In this document: positions 22,619 to 35,826 of the stretch, piece by piece
Numbering within the stretch: position 1 is the first letter of the stretch
Layout: each line of letters opens with the position of its first letter
From: Phytopythium helicoides
Lineage: Eukaryota; Oomycota; Peronosporomycetes; Pythiales; Pythiaceae
DNA length: 64,000 nt
NCBI GenBank assembly: GCA_024867545.1
Contig: JANFNE010000011.1
Coordinates: forward strand, 248,001-312,000
Direction of reading: 5' to 3'
Translations under genes and position numbers: made by a program
The notes under the pieces: generated by a model
What the model was told of the DNA's origin: nothing
Database searches by the model: none
Seen by the model: only the letters and a program-made list of their open reading frames with translations

Positions 22619-25600
22619 TTAGAATGAAGGGAGATCGCTGTCGTCAAACTCGAACTCGGACGCCCGACTAGGCTCGAACTCGGACGCTCTTGCCGCAACT
22701 GGATCGTCTGCTGACTCAGCGGCCTCATGGCTTTCCGTAGCTTCGTACGCGACCTCTGCGTCTCCGAGTTCGGCTTCATAGGCCTGATCTACTGGCTCTC
22801 CTTCAGTTGATTCAAGGCCAGTACCATCTTCTTCAGTTGTGTACTCGCTTTCGGCCTCGAACGGTTCATCTACCTCGTACGGCCAGCCCTCGGGAGGCTC
22901 CCACGAGCTCTCTCCAGTGGCATGGTTGAACCAGAAGTAGTGATTAGTGTTCGGATCAAATCCCTTCTCCCAATCTCCGAATATCTCGGCTTCTTCATCG
23001 TCAGCATCTTCTCCAGATCCAAGCTCGTTGTTTTCGGTGGCTGCCGCGTCAAAGAAGTCTGTGACAGCTTCACTCACCTGTTCATATATTGATTCTCCTT
23101 CTTGATACTCACTAGGTGACTCCTCGTTCTGCACTTCGTCATACCTCTGGAATTCTGCCGTCTCTTCGATTGTTTGACTCTCTGTAAACTCTTCGTGTGC
23201 CTCATCCTCAATCGACACTTCATAACCATGGAAATCCTCAGTGACTTGGGCTTCAACAGACTCACCATATGCAACAGTCTCTTCGTAGGCTTGGGAAACA
23301 TAAGTAGGCTCTGTGCAAATATCGGTAGGATTGCTCTCAGCTTCAAAATCACTAGTCTCCGTTGTGTGTTCAACGAGAGATTCGAAGTCGACTTGATTTT
23401 CTACCGCCACTCCGTTGAGCTCTTCAGTAGGAGCGAGAACAATAGACTCCTCGTATTCATTAATTTCACTCTGCTCTGTAGCATTCTCCCTTGCATCCTG
23501 GCCAATCGCAGAGCTCTCAGCTACTAGCAACAGATTTGGCTCCACAGCTTCAAGATCAGCTGGCACTGCTTCACCGAGCCAGTCATCAGCAGATTCGTTC
23601 ATAAAAGAAGACTCATGGTCGATGAAAGAAGCATTGACATCGAGTATGGAGTCTGCCTCGGCGTTGATCTGGGTGAACTCACGGCCCGCGTGGGTGTTGT
23701 TGGCACCCATCTCTGAGTTGCTGGAGCTCGCTGTCACTGAATTGTCATCTGGACTCAGTTTTGTCTCCCCATCGAATTCATTATTGATCGACATAGCTGA
23801 AATATCAACAAGATCTGACGGCTGCAGTAAAGCTGCTTCAAAGGTAGAAGCAGCGTCCCCAAGAGACGTCGGTAACTCTAGCTCCATCTCTGTGCGAAGT
23901 GGATCTTGCACCGTGGGTATAGATTCACGATTACTGTCAATATCGGTGTTAAACACCGAATCACTCTGGTCAAGGAAGTCGAGATCAACGTCTGCATCCG
24001 CTTCTTCGTTGTTGTCTACGCCGTCAATACTAGTAGAATCCACAGTGAAGCGATCATGCCTATCTGACTCTGATTGCGTCGCTGTTGTCGCTTCTTTCGG
24101 TTGAGGGATAGGATTGCTTTCGAGGTCCACCTCTTTACTACTATGTGGTGGATCCACAGCACCAAATAGACGCGCATTCACGGTAACTGGACTCGAGTAA
24201 GTGTCGCGGGTATCGGTGGATTTGTTTGAGCTATCACCGTAAGAATTAACATTCTCCCCAGATTGTTCCTCGAGTTTCATAGGCGACTGTGTATTCTGGT
24301 GTTGCCGCTCAGACGTGTCCAAGGAAAACTCACTGCAGTCTGCTAAAACAGTTCGCAGCTCTGTTGATCGCATCGACCGGCAAAAAGCTCTAATGACAGC
24401 TGATCCCGGAACGTGGTCGTGCAGCTTCTCGAGCAACTGACGCATGCACCGCTTTATTAGCCCCAGTCGCTCAAATGCCTCAGTACACTCCGTTTCCTGA
24501 CTGTGACTCCCAAACGCTCTTGTTTTCTCGTACAGTATGTGGCTCTCCTGCTCATTGAGAATGTCAAGTGCATCAAGGCTTGCACGGTAGTCGTTTAGTT
24601 TGTTGGGATCACTTGTATCCTTGTCGCTCATCGACAGCAACACATTCAAGGCTGTAAGAGCCGTTGAGAGCTCCTCTGTTGCATGGTTCAAGAAGTCGCC
24701 AACAGCCAACGAGCGTAGAAAAGGATCTCCTTTCGCTGCAGCGGAAGACCGTTTAGGGCTTGCACTTGATTGCTTATCACGACAGCCAAGCATCTTGGGG
24801 GGAGACGTTGCTGTAGACTCAGTTCGAGAAGGCTCGACACGAAATTCAAGTACTTCCTGTCGCCGAATTGAACTTAGTGGCTCAATTCTGAAAGCCACAA
24901 CTTCTTTAGTCGGAGAAAAATTGCGGGGACTCTCTGGCTTGGTCTCTTGATTGGTGCTTGTCTCGACAGTTATCGCTGGGACTGCACTCTTAATTTGCGA
25001 AGTAGAGCGCTTCGATGCCGCTACGGAAGATCGACGCTCCGCTTGCTCCTTCGCGAGTTGGAGCTTTTCCGCTACGCTCATATTGAGATCAAATGTACCC
25101 CTCGACTTCCGTTTGCTTTCTAGCTTTAGGAGATTTGTATCTACTGGTGGATGCTTAGGTGCACTCAGCTCACTCGATCGACGCATTTGACGACGCACAG
25201 CGGCTGGATCACTCTGAACAGGCTTCTTCTTCCTTGGTGATGGAGGTGGTAAGGGAGGCCCAAAGCTGTAGATCGACGCTTTCGGCTTTGGAGGTGAAGG
25301 AGGCGCCTTCTGCCGAGACCTATACGCAATTGCTCGGCTTCGCAATTCATCTCTTTGGCGTTGCTGTGATCGATTAAGTGGCTTCTTGGTGCAAGTGGCA
25401 GCGTCGTGAGAATCGTCGTTGTCTTGGTGGTCATATTCGTCTCGATCACCCTCTAAGTGTGACTCCATTATTGCGTCTTGATAAAGATCCAACCACTCGC
25501 ATGCCATTTTTACCCAGGTTTTGCCCATTGTGGGAAAATACTGTTCTTCAAATAAGGAAGGGCCACGAATGGTGCTTTCAGGGGCTTTCTTTTTCTTCAC

Positions 25601-28483
25601 TTTGGATTGGAGGCTCGCAATCTTGATCGATCCCAGGGAAGTCAGCGACGGCACGATATTCAAAATGTACGTGATGTTTTTGCGCCGCTGGCGCTCATCC
25701 GCCTCAACAATTGGGTTCCCATTCAAATCAATTCGCTTGAGCGTTTTGTTGAGCGATAGGAGGCGCAATGATTGTGCTGTACTAATACAATTGTGTGAAA
25801 GAGATAACACTTCGAGCTGAAGCAGGTGTTCAACGTTGGTGACCGATCGGATGCTGTTGTGACTCACATTTAGTGCACGCACGTTGTAGCACTCTAGGAC
25901 ACCCGATATAGTTTTCAGTTTGTTATGTGCAATGTCAAGCACCTGAAGCTTTGGAAAAATGGTGAGGGTTTTGTCGGGGATCTTGGTCAACCTGTTTCGT
26001 GACAAATCTAGCACCAGCGTGCATGGAAAACGGCACTGTCAGGCAATACGAGAGTTAGCTCCGTAGTGGTTACGACAACACGGTACAAATTCAACAGATT
26101 ACCTCATCAAAAAACGAAAGATCCTGCAGTTTGTTTTCGGACAGCACCAACGCAATGAGATTGCGGAAGGGAGGTTCAGTTGGAAGTTCAGTCAGCTTCA
26201 GTCCTTTTTTCAGTTCCCAGTGTGTGATTTTCATAACCACTCGCGACTTGGTGTTCTTCATTACATCTGCCTCAACAATGTCTTCAAGCTCATCTTCCAC
26301 ATCATCGCTGTCGACTCCGTTACTGTCGGGAATCTCGGGGCCACATTCATAATCAGCACCTCGAATGATCGGGTTCTCTTCATTCCCGCCTTCGTTCTTC
26401 ATATCACCCCACTCCGTATTGAGCCCTGAGATTTGGTCTGCGCAAAAGTCATTGCTGGCCCCTTTTCTATGGGAGCTATCTAGCAGGGCATCATTTTTTA
26501 AATGATCACTGAGGCTATCACGAGGACTTGACGCAATACCTCGATCGTTAACTTCGAGACTACTACTGTCAATCTCGGATCGAGGAAAATCGAGAGCAAA
26601 CTCTTTGTCTTTTTGAAATGCGTCGTCTCTTTCGCTTACGGAACATTGATCTAGTACTGAGTGTAATAAGTCGTCCCCAGTACTGTAATTCCCCGTCTTT
26701 ACATCTTCGTACTTGTTCCCCAAAGCTAGTGAAATGTCTTCATCGTCAAATCGAGGAGAGTCTTGTAGTAAATATGACTCTTTATCTGGGGACGGTGGTG
26801 TAGAGTTGAGTTTATCGTTTCCAGTCCGCTGGAGTAAAGTAGCACCGGTTGTAGATCTTGGGCTGTCCAGTAGTTCTGATATTCTTGGAGAGTAGCCGGA
26901 TGAACTGCTTAGCGACAACCCAAAGCCACGTGCTTGGCTATTCGATAGCTGCTTTGTAAGAGAGCTTTTGCTGGGCGTGCTCGTCGTCTCCTCTTCATAT
27001 AATGCTGATGTTGAACGAGCGGAGTTGCTGCCTCCTCTTTGAATATCAGGGCTTGGCGGTGGAAATACAAGTGGTGGTATCACTGGTGGCGATGTTAGCC
27101 CCATTGAAGCTTTTGGGTTTGGTGTTGCTGCAGGAGTTGGATAAGGCGATGCCGCAGGCGATACAGACGTTGATGGATTATCTTCAAACTTGTTACTCGC
27201 AAACGAATCTCGTGGACTTCGAGCAGACGCTTCTGAACCAGCATATGACAGCGCTGCCTTCTCAAATCGATCAGCTGACCGAATTGATGGTACAGGGGAA
27301 GGAACTCGGCATTGTGAAGGGCTTGGAGGTGGTGATGAATCCGAGTACGCAGACGACACAGACCGGCCACTGCGTACATCAGGCGAACCTTTGGGTGGAC
27401 TTATAGGCTTAGAAACAAAAGTAGCAGGCTTAGTTGACTCTGTTGATCTTGAAGTCGGCGCTTGATAAGTTGTGCCAAGATTCGCATGGCGAACTTGGAC
27501 TAGAGCCTCCCACGGAGGACATGCGGCTTTATTTGACGTAGGCGATGAGCAACGTGCAAGAAGCATGTTCTCAAGACTTAGTGCACCTTGAGCACTATCA
27601 CTTGCATGAGTGTACTCCTGCATCATCCCCCGAAGCTCCTTTTTGCTCGGTTCCGTACCGGTTAAAAGTTTGAGTACACCTCGAAACTCATCTTCGTCCA
27701 GTCCACCCCTTGAGTCCCGATCCATTTGCGCTAGTGCCGCTCGTATTTCAAGTCGCTTGTCTTCTCGACGAAGGATTGAAGTATATTGCGCAAGCTCCTG
27801 CTGAACCTCGGTTGATACTTCGTTTCCACGTAAGTTAACTGAAGTTATGTACTTGGTAAATTCTGCCACATGCGGGTACAACGGTTTCTTTGTTTTCGGG
27901 TCGCACGGCACCGGTGTCTTTGCTGCAATAATCTGCAAACGCAGCACCTCCAATAAGGCCTTTGCTCCCTACAGTCAGGCATGTGAACAATCTATGGTAA
28001 GGAACTGTACGACAGTCAACTCAGATACGACAAGGATGCTTACGTCGTCTGTTATTCGATTGTCGCGTAGGTCGAGTGACGACATGATTGGAATCTCCGC
28101 AAGTGTTTCAGCGAGTGCAATTAGTTGCGGGTCAGTAACATCTTCTTGCCGAAAGTCCACTGTATGGATATCCCGCTGGCTTGAGATAGCTTTATAAACA
28201 CTCTGCGCACGCAACGGCGGGTCATTGATCCGCTAGAGTACAGAAACTCTGTTACAATAGTCAGCCGTGAATTTACCCTTTCAATGCATGCTGGGGGCTC
28301 AACACTTCGTCTCTCGGCATTCCTGGCATAAGTATCACGGAACCTGAAGTTGCGCGCCGTTAGAGCAAAGGTGACAAGTAAATAACAACTACACATCCAG
28401 AGATCGCACCGCTTAATGTCCTGAAGGGATGGCGTGCGCAAGTCCTGGGGCTTTCTACGCTTATGGAAGATGCTCCCAAGCAT
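22619..28483 (-). CDS. Large LRR / EF-hand / LRR / WW-domain protein
   Basis: Five exons (28483-28410, 28343-28277, 28232-28044, 27968-26103, 26035-22619) join in frame to about 1870 residues. Order: short basic head; ribonuclease-inhibitor-like LRRs (about 55-160: MSSLDLRDNRITDDGAKAL, SVNLRGNE); one EF-hand-like loop (DRDSRGGLDEDEF); about 480 residues of Ser/Pro-rich disorder; SDS22-type LRRs (LVLSENKLQDLSFF to VPSLTSLG); a KKKK-rich stretch; about 700 acidic low-complexity residues; and a C-terminal WW domain (WEKGFDPNTNHYFWFNH, then SSWEPP). I know no named protein of this architecture. It is head to head with CFAP57 across 160 bp, so a role in the flagellum or basal body is a reasonable guess. 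The EF-hand is single and may not bind calcium. Confidence 0.8.
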
Positions 28484-28583
28484 ACTTCCTGGCTGCTACA
28501 CGTCTTCAAAGTGCATTCAACCTTTTGAGTCGATCTGGAACCCCTCGGTACGTTTCGAAACGCCGCTCACTGCCAAACAATTC

Positions 28584-28612
28584 TTGAAATATAGCATACC
28601 GCTATATTTCAA
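28584..28612. repeat. Perfect 12-bp inverted repeat in the CFAP57 / LRR-WW divergent promoter
   Basis: TTGAAATATAGC (28584-28595), a 5-nt spacer and its exact inverse GCTATATTTCAA (28601-28612), followed by a run of A. It lies 32 bp before the CFAP57 ATG and about 100 bp before the divergent ATG. It could be an operator for a dimeric factor or a hairpin in the CFAP57 leader. The divergent gap is 28484-28643. Confidence 0.6.
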
Positions 28613-28643
28613 AAAAAAAGTCACAACGAGACTCTCTGGCATC

Positions 28644-31600
28644 ATGGAGAGTCCTCAACACGACCATGGAGATCATCACCAGCACGATCACGATCCGCAT
28701 CTCCATGCTCTTCTTTCCGATGATGACCGAGAAGCAAGTCTTCATCTTCGACAAACGTAAAGTCTGGGCGTTTATCGCCTTATCATTTGCTTATAGCTAG
28801 ATCGTATGCTTACCTGCTCATGGACCTAGGTATGCACTGGGTAATCGCATTTGCGGGCGCTCATTGGTGGACTTCGTTGCAGAAGGTTGTGTCGCTTATC
28901 CGGTTGCGCACCATATCGCTCTTTTTCATCTTGAGTCGAAGGTCATGGAGTTCATGCATCCAGTTCGCCATGTGAAATCGACCCAGTGCTTTAGTATTAG
29001 CTCTAATCGAGAGTTCCTAGCCGTTGCTGAGATCTGGCACTCCTCAACCGCGACCGGAACGACGGTCCATGTTTCTCCAAATCCTACCAAAACGGCAGCA
29101 CCTACGAATGTGGGAGCAACAAACCCAGTGGCAAGTATAAGCATAGCTGCTTCCTTGCATCGCGAACAAGAACAACGTGTAATTTCCATTTACAATGTCT
29201 CAACTCGTGCTCGTGTGCGAATCATTCCGTTGCCGGCGCAAATCAGTATTGCGTCGTGCGATTTTTCTTCAGACAACAAGTTTTTAGCTGTTCTGGAAGA
29301 CGCACCGGCTCACAATGTCACCTACTGGAAGATAAGCAATGCGAAACTTATTGCATCGTGCAAATGCCCGAGCCGAGGAACGCGCGTGCACATTAACCCG
29401 AACAATCCTAGTTTCATATCAGTGTCTGGTCCATCGATTCTAAAGTACTGGGTGTGGGCCAATCGTGAGTTTCGGATTGGAAACTTTCTGCCGACATTAC
29501 GGGACCAAGAGCACTTTGTTGACCATGTGTGGCTACGGCAGTACATGATCACGGTGTCTGAGCGCGGGCTTTTGCTAATCTTTCGCTCGGCAGCTGACTC
29601 TGTGGGAGTTGATCTCGCCCACACGTCCCGATGTCATCAGCCGTCATTTGTTCGTCTGGAGTGTCTTGCCGTTCATGCCAAGGGATTTGTTATTGGGGGA
29701 TCTGCTGGGTTTTTCAGCGTCTATGAGGCTTCGGTACGAAATGTGGTGATTTGAGCCCCATTTGGATGGCTGACTACATGTCTTTGAGCAGGAAGACCTG
29801 AAAGATCCGTTCCCGTTTGTTCGTTCAGTGTCGGTAGGAGAGGTTGCATTCGACTGCTTGGCTGTTTCTCCAAGCTCGGAACTGGTTGTCGCATGCGCCA
29901 AAAGTCGGGACCTCATTCATTTCCCGATGAGTGCTATTGACATGGAGCAAGAAGATCTCATTAGCTATGCTCCATTGCTTCCTAGTGTGCGAACTTTTGT
30001 GGCTGATTCTTTTCATGTAGCCTCTATTCACTTTCAGTGGTATGATATCTCTAGGGAACGCAAACGGGAGCTGTGTGGCACGTCGATTCGTGTATTCTAC
30101 GACCAATTATTGCAACGTGCGGAGCTGATCGAACAGTTCGTGTATGGAACACCGAGACCCATACGTACGAAATAGTTCATGCATGTGCGGAGGAACCTTC
30201 TTCGCTTGCTCTGCATCCATCAGGGTTTCAGGTTGTCGTAGCCTTTAAGGAGCGAACTCGTGTGTATCACGTATTGAACGCAAGTCTTCGACAAGCACGT
30301 GAGCTTGCACTCAAAGCCTGCCGATTCGTCCGTTATGCACATGGAGGGCACATATTTGCGTGTGCAGCAGGACTCACTGTTCGAATCTATCGGAGCTACA
30401 CGGTGCGAATATGCTGTTGGCAGACCTCTTGGACAGAGCTGACACTTTGTGATCGTTGGTTTAGACGGAGGCTTTGCACACGCTGTCGGGCCATATCGGA
30501 GCTGTGCGATATTTATCATTTAGTATGGATGATTCGTATATCTTCTCAGCGGGGCATGATGGAACACTTTATCAATGGAACACCAGCTCGGGTTTACGTA
30601 GCGATGACATGCAACATGTTGTGAAGCAGTGTCAATATGCAACGTTAGTTGTCGATAGCTTCGATACCAGTATTGTCGTCGTTGCCGGAAGCGATGGGAA
30701 ACTCCGTGAGATCATAGCGGGTGAAGAAGCTCATGTTGTTGATCTCCCAGTTGGAACTAATGTGACGGCACTGACATTATCCCGAGACAATCGCCGATTG
30801 TTCGCGGGCACCAGTGTTGGAAGTATTCAAATATATGCTTGGCCACTGCGAGGGAGGCATTTAGTCGAGTGTTTTGTCCAGACCGAGGCAATAACTCATT
30901 TGCGAATTACAGACTCAGGTGAATGCTCATTATTGGTTTCGAGCGCTGAGGATGGAAGCGTGTGCTTTTTCCGGCTTTTAGACTCAAGCGGATCTACTAA
31001 TACGTCGATGGGCAATGGGGAGGACACTGAATCGATTAATAGCGAAGGGCGGGTGCCAAACTCAAACGCACTAGCGGACAAGAAGCGGCTTTCAACTAGT
31101 GCTTCTACAAGTTCTTTTTCAGCAGTTGGACTTGTCTGCGATGCAGTGCTCGTGGCACGCGACGATTTGGAAGACAGAGATGCAAACATTTTGGAAATGC
31201 AGCAGCAATATGCACAGGTCAAAGCCGACGTCGAGTTTGCGTTACATCGCAAGGAGAATGAGTGGGTAGACCGCCTTCATGTAGTGAAAGATGACTCAGA
31301 GCGGCTTGTCGTGCAAGAACGAGCGCGGTTTGAGGACCTAGAGGCCCGACATCAACTCATGATGCGCCGCCACGCTGAAGAGCTTTCTCAACTCGAAGCA
31401 AACCACGTAAAAATGACGCAGGAGCTTGAAAATCAGTACGAACGCAAACTAGCGCAGGAAGTGGCGCGATACGACTCTCTGTCTGAAACGTTAGAGCTTA
31501 CTCGCCAGCGCTGTGAGGCTTTGGTTGAGTCTCAAGACCAACAACATCGAGGAGCCTTGCATGCTGAACGTAAGGCAGCATACTCGCGTTCGAAGGAGCA

Positions 31601-33517
31601 AAACGACGTCATAAAGCGTCTTCACGATGACTTAAACTATAATCACGCAAAATTTGAAGAGGTATTACGGCAAGAAGAAGTTGATTACGAGCTGGAGATC
31701 CAGCGGCTACGAGCGGATTACGAAAAACAGCTTGAGAATGAGCGCCAAACTACAGCTGTCAAGCAGGGTCAAGTGAGTGCAGCTAACACTAAAATCGAGG
31801 CAATGAAGAAGAAAATGCAAGAGCTCAAGGCTTCATCGCTTGCTCGTGACGTATTGCTTGCCACCGAGCGCGCCAAAGTTGCCAAGCTTGAGGATACTAT
31901 CGCCACCTTCGAGGAACATTTTCAAGAGAGTAAAGTTGTTATGGGAGACAAGGAGAAAGCTATAGCAGGACTTCAGTCCTCCAATCGCATCCTTGAGAGC
32001 TTTCGCTCCGTTTTGAGTCACCGCATTGACAATTTAGAGAAAGAAAAAGCGCCGATGGTCGATCACGTCCATGGCCTTGAGTCTCATATCAGTGACATGC
32101 AAAGCGAAATGGCCGAAGAATACAAGCTAAAGGGAGAGCAGCAACAAGATGCAGAGGCAAAGGATGCAAAGATCCGGCTGTTACTGAATGAAATCAAAAT
32201 GTTACGGCAGAGCACACTTAAGAAGGATTACTCAATGAGTGAAATGACACGCGAGTTCACGCGCCTGGTTCAAATATCAAATCTCAAAGATCTCGCCAGC
32301 GCTGTCAAAGACTCCTACCGAGCGTTTGTTATCGGGGAAGCGTTGCACAAGAAACCACCAAAGCCCATGCTCTCGTCGTCCCTCAACACTAGTGAGTTGG
32401 AAACTTTGGGTGAAAAAAGTGTTGACAAGAAAAATTCACAAGCGCTGAAAGTCAACAAAGTGAACTTCTCGCCGTCAAAGCATAAACCGGGAGAATGTGA
32501 CCGTGAAGCTACGGCACCATCGCCAAATGGAAGGAAGAGGCACAATAATAGCCTCCAGCCAAATTCTGAGCTGGGTGCGGCTGCCTCAGATGAGGCACTC
32601 GGGTACGATACCAAGCAGGCTGTTAACGAATCAGTCAAGCAAATGGAGTACATGAGTCGCACCATCATGACTCTAAGATCTGCACTCGACAACGCCAACG
32701 CCAAAGCTGATCGCATTCGTCGGGACTCAGTAGCTGAGGGCAGTCAGCTGATTCAAGAGTGTAACAAGCTGCGCAAAGAAAACAAAAGCCTCCTAATCAA
32801 GATTCGTGACTTGGAGCGGTCACTCAACGGGTTTGGAACGTCATCACCAGTATCATCTAGGCCAATGACCTCTAGTCACTCGAGCCCTCAGTTTGGGGCT
32901 CATGCCACGTTATCAGTAATCGATCAAGAGCCGTTAATTATCGACGTAGGAGCAACGTACAACTCTTCCGTGGCCCTCCAGCCACTCTCAATCACAACTC
33001 CATCGAAAAAGAGCGGCTTTGGTAGTAGTCGCCTCTCTTCTCCATCACCAACTCGGAAAGCAAGCAGCCATGCACTGCCGTTTGCGCGGATTGAGAAGGA
33101 GCGGGAGATGCGCTCGAGCCGTTTTGCCAAAGTGGAGGAGCTTTCTGCCGTGGTCGACCGACAAAAGCGCGAGATCCAGCGACTGCAGACTCAAGTGCAA
33201 CTCTTGCTTGCAGAGGACCCAGCAGGTACGCGAGCGATTTAAGGGCTCTCTCTTTCTCGATGTGGCTTCGATACCCAGCCTAGCATCGTTACGTGGGTCT
33301 GACGCATCTTTTTTGAAACGGCACAGATCCAGCAGCCCATCCATCGGCGCGCGCACTCGAGCCTCTCCCAGTCTCGGCTCGTGCCGGAGTCCTACGCCCG
33401 CTATCGTCGAGCAGCCAATCCCGGGCGCTCCACCCATCCTTCGTGCTTACGCCTGCAGTGGCACCGGATGGTGGTCTTGGTGACGCCATGTCAAACCAGG
33501 ACCTGCAGGAGCGGTGA
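28644..33517 (+). CDS. CFAP57: Cilia- and flagella-associated protein 57 (WD40 plus coiled coil)
   Basis: CFAP57 (WDR65) helps dock inner dynein arms on axonemal doublets; in oomycetes this would be in zoospore flagella. Six exons (28644-28756, 28830-29733, 29792-30016, 30055-30402, 30465-33225, 33327-33517) give 1513 residues in one frame. A His-rich head is followed by WD40 repeats (LIATCGADRTVRVWN-like IIATCGADRTVRVWN; SAGHDGTLYQWNT) to about residue 640, then a long coiled coil including the NRILESFRSVLSHRIDNLEKE region typical of the family, and a Ser-rich tail longer than in animals (about 1250 residues). Intron 3 is 38 nt and its donor is chosen for frame. The last exon is inferred: reading stops at 33242 if it is not spliced. 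Confidence 0.88.
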
Positions 33518-34798
33518 CTGACTGGCGAATTGTTTACTCTGACGCGACGCAACCATCATCCGTGAAAACCGGATTGCGCCATCCGAACTGTCGACTTGAC
33601 ACTTGTAACAGCATCACATCTTAGTTTATGTATGACTATACCAAGTTGACGTAAAAAAACCGTTTCTTTTTTTGCGATTCACGTAATCATAGACGTCTTC
33701 AACTCTGTATAGCTATACACACAGTATACGGTCTCTGCCTCTCAGCATGGCCAAAAAATTGGTGGAGTGCAGGTACCGTGTGCTTTTCTGCTCGTGCTTG
33801 CAGCATCCAGCGCCGTCTAGGGGATTTTGGCGGCGACAGGCAATCGATCGAAGGTGATCGCGAGTCGCGTCATCTCAGGGCAGTCACTGCGGGGTCATTG
33901 TGGCCGGCCTTGGTCAGTCCAGAATCGATGAACCGAAAAAAATCCTGCAGGCTGACATCTGGCGATGCGAGGGGCTCTGCGAATGACTTGTCCGGTCCAA
34001 GTGTGCGGAACAGGCTTCCCCGTCTGGCCTTTGGAATTCCAATGAGAATGGGAAGGGAAAAAAAAAAAAAATCACTCGCGGGTGCGCTGGAGCTGTTTCT
34101 GTTGCTGCCACGACCGCTCGCTGAGCTCTATGAGGACACGCAAAAAAAGCGATTGCTGTGTGGGAGGCGCCCACCCACCACAGGGCTCCGGAGATATCAC
34201 CTCAAAGAGACAGCAGGAGGCGAACCCACCTCCGGCCGCCTCGTCCTCTGGTGGGAAAAGCCCTCGTCTCCGCCTGCCCGCGTCCAAAGCTGCAGGGCTA
34301 GGCCGCGCAAGATCGCTCGCTCGCTTGGGAGTCTGTGCTCGCAGGGATCCCGCAGAAAATATCGCGCCGAGAAATAGCCCGTTCTGTATACCTCGCGTGT
34401 ATACTGATCCGTCAACGCACCGCCCGGAATAGCGTCATCTCATGGCCTCGGCTGGCTTCCCACGTGGAAGCCGCGCTCTCTCGATGGAACATGCGCGCGC
34501 CAAAAAAAGGCGGCGGCGACGCTGCGTAACTGAGCTGGAGGCTGCGACGCTCCTGGTGCCGCGCGCCTCGAGCCTTTCGCCAAATTTAAAACCTCCGCGC
34601 CGGACGCACGCGTGCGTGTCAAGCAGCAGCAGCAGCGGGTCAAGCGGCGTCTCCTGGCGCTCATCTCGAGCCGGAGGGAGGTTCGTTGGGGCCAGTCCGG
34701 GTTCGCTCGCTGCACGTTGAAGCACCAGCTCCTCGTGCGCAGCCTCGCCTCGCGTCGCCTCACTCGCCAATCCGCAGCCTACGACGCAGTCGCGCGAT
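33518..34798. other. 1.3-kb gap with no gene I can support
   Basis: Between CFAP57 and the RING gene. Contains a perfect 14-bp palindrome, TGTATAGCTATACA at 33706-33719, two GTATAC sites near 34387 and 34400, a run of about 14 A near 34060 and CAG/AGC-rich DNA near 34620. The ORFs here lack family features and overlap in several frames, as GC-rich DNA often does. The right 300 bp probably hold the RING gene promoter. Confidence 0.35.
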
Positions 34799-35704
34799 AT
34801 GCGGCAGGCCGCGGACGCCATGGACCTCGCCATCCGCGTCAACGTGCGCTACGCGGCGCCCGCCAACTCGCAGATCAAGGACGCGCTGCGCATGTTCAAG
34901 AGCGCGCGGTGGGTGCAGTCCATCATCCGCTACATCATCCCGCAGCTCAACAGCGTCTCGCCCGCCGCGGCGCGAGTCGTCCACGCGCTCAAGCAGCGCC
35001 CCGCGACGGCGACGGCTGGAGCCAGCTGCGTCGTATGCATGGACGCCATCGACGCACCGTGCGCCGAGCTGCCGTGCTGCCACCAGTTCCACCTGCCGTG
35101 CATCGAGCCGTGGCTCAAGATGCACAGCACGTGCCCCACGTGCCGCGCGCAGCTACCGACCGACGTCTTCTCCAACTACAGCGTCTACGCCATCAACACA
35201 ACCATCATCCTGCAGCAGGCACAGGCACAGCTGCCGCCAGCAGAGCTGCTAGAGCTCTCCGCCAGCAACCAGATCATCCGAGCTGTTGTCAATGCGCGCG
35301 TGCGTCGGAACACGCCGCCGTCGCGAGCGGCTGGCACCAACTCGCCGTCGCCAGCATTTGTGATGCCTGCGGCGTCGTCATCTTCGGCCTCCTCGGTGGC
35401 TTCGGTGCCGACAGACGTGCCGGTGCTCCAGATGAACGCGCCCGTCATGAACGCCAGCGTTCTCCAGCAAGGATCTGACATCACGGCCACACTCCCTCCG
35501 TGTATCTCCGAGCCGGTCGTTCCCATGCTACACCGCAACGCTTCGAGGCGGCGACTGCGGCATGAAGTTAGTGAAAATGGGGGAGACGACGTGCTTCAAC
35601 AGCTCGGGAAACGAAGAAGAATGGGGGAGGAGGGAACAGAAGCAGAGCGTGAGAGTACAGCAACTCGCCCCAGCACCGGAATGCGGCTGCGTCGGCGCCG
35701 ATAG
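34799..35704 (+). CDS. RING-H2 zinc finger protein, probable E3 ubiquitin ligase
   Basis: Single exon, 301 residues from ATG 34799. A helical head (LRMFKSARWVQSIIRYIIPQL) precedes a RING-H2 finger at about residues 78-119: CVVCMD, then CCHQFHLPCIEPWL and CPTCR, with all eight ligands. The rest is Ala/Pro/Ser-rich and ends in a basic RLRRRR tail. RING-H2 proteins bring E2 enzymes to substrates; the substrate is unknown. It is not membrane-bound by sequence. It resembles the RNF126/RNF115 class in the finger only. Convergent with neurochondrin, 122 bp apart. Confidence 0.85.
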   Translation: MRQAADAMDLAIRVNVRYAAPANSQIKDALRMFKSARWVQSIIRYIIPQLNSVSPAAARVVHALKQRPATATAGASCVVCMDAIDAPCAELPCCHQFHLPCIEPWLKMHSTCPTCRAQLPTDVFSNYSVYAINTTIILQQAQAQLPPAELLELSASNQIIRAVVNARVRRNTPPSRAAGTNSPSPAFVMPAASSSSASSVASVPTDVPVLQMNAPVMNASVLQQGSDITATLPPCISEPVVPMLHRNASRRRLRHEVSENGGDDVLQQLGKRRRMGEEGTEAERESTATRPSTGMRLRRRR

Positions 35705-35826
35705 ATAGGTCCTACAACTCATTTCCACATCTTTTTGAAAGAGCAAATAGTATCGACAGGCAACTATTTATCGGGGATGAAATTCAGCATCTGCCTTTGT
35801 TGAGATTGCAACGCATATTCCTGTGG

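Noticed and set aside
33778..34377. 200-residue plus ORF
   Set aside because: No family features or splice signals, overlaps open frames on both strands in GC-rich DNA.
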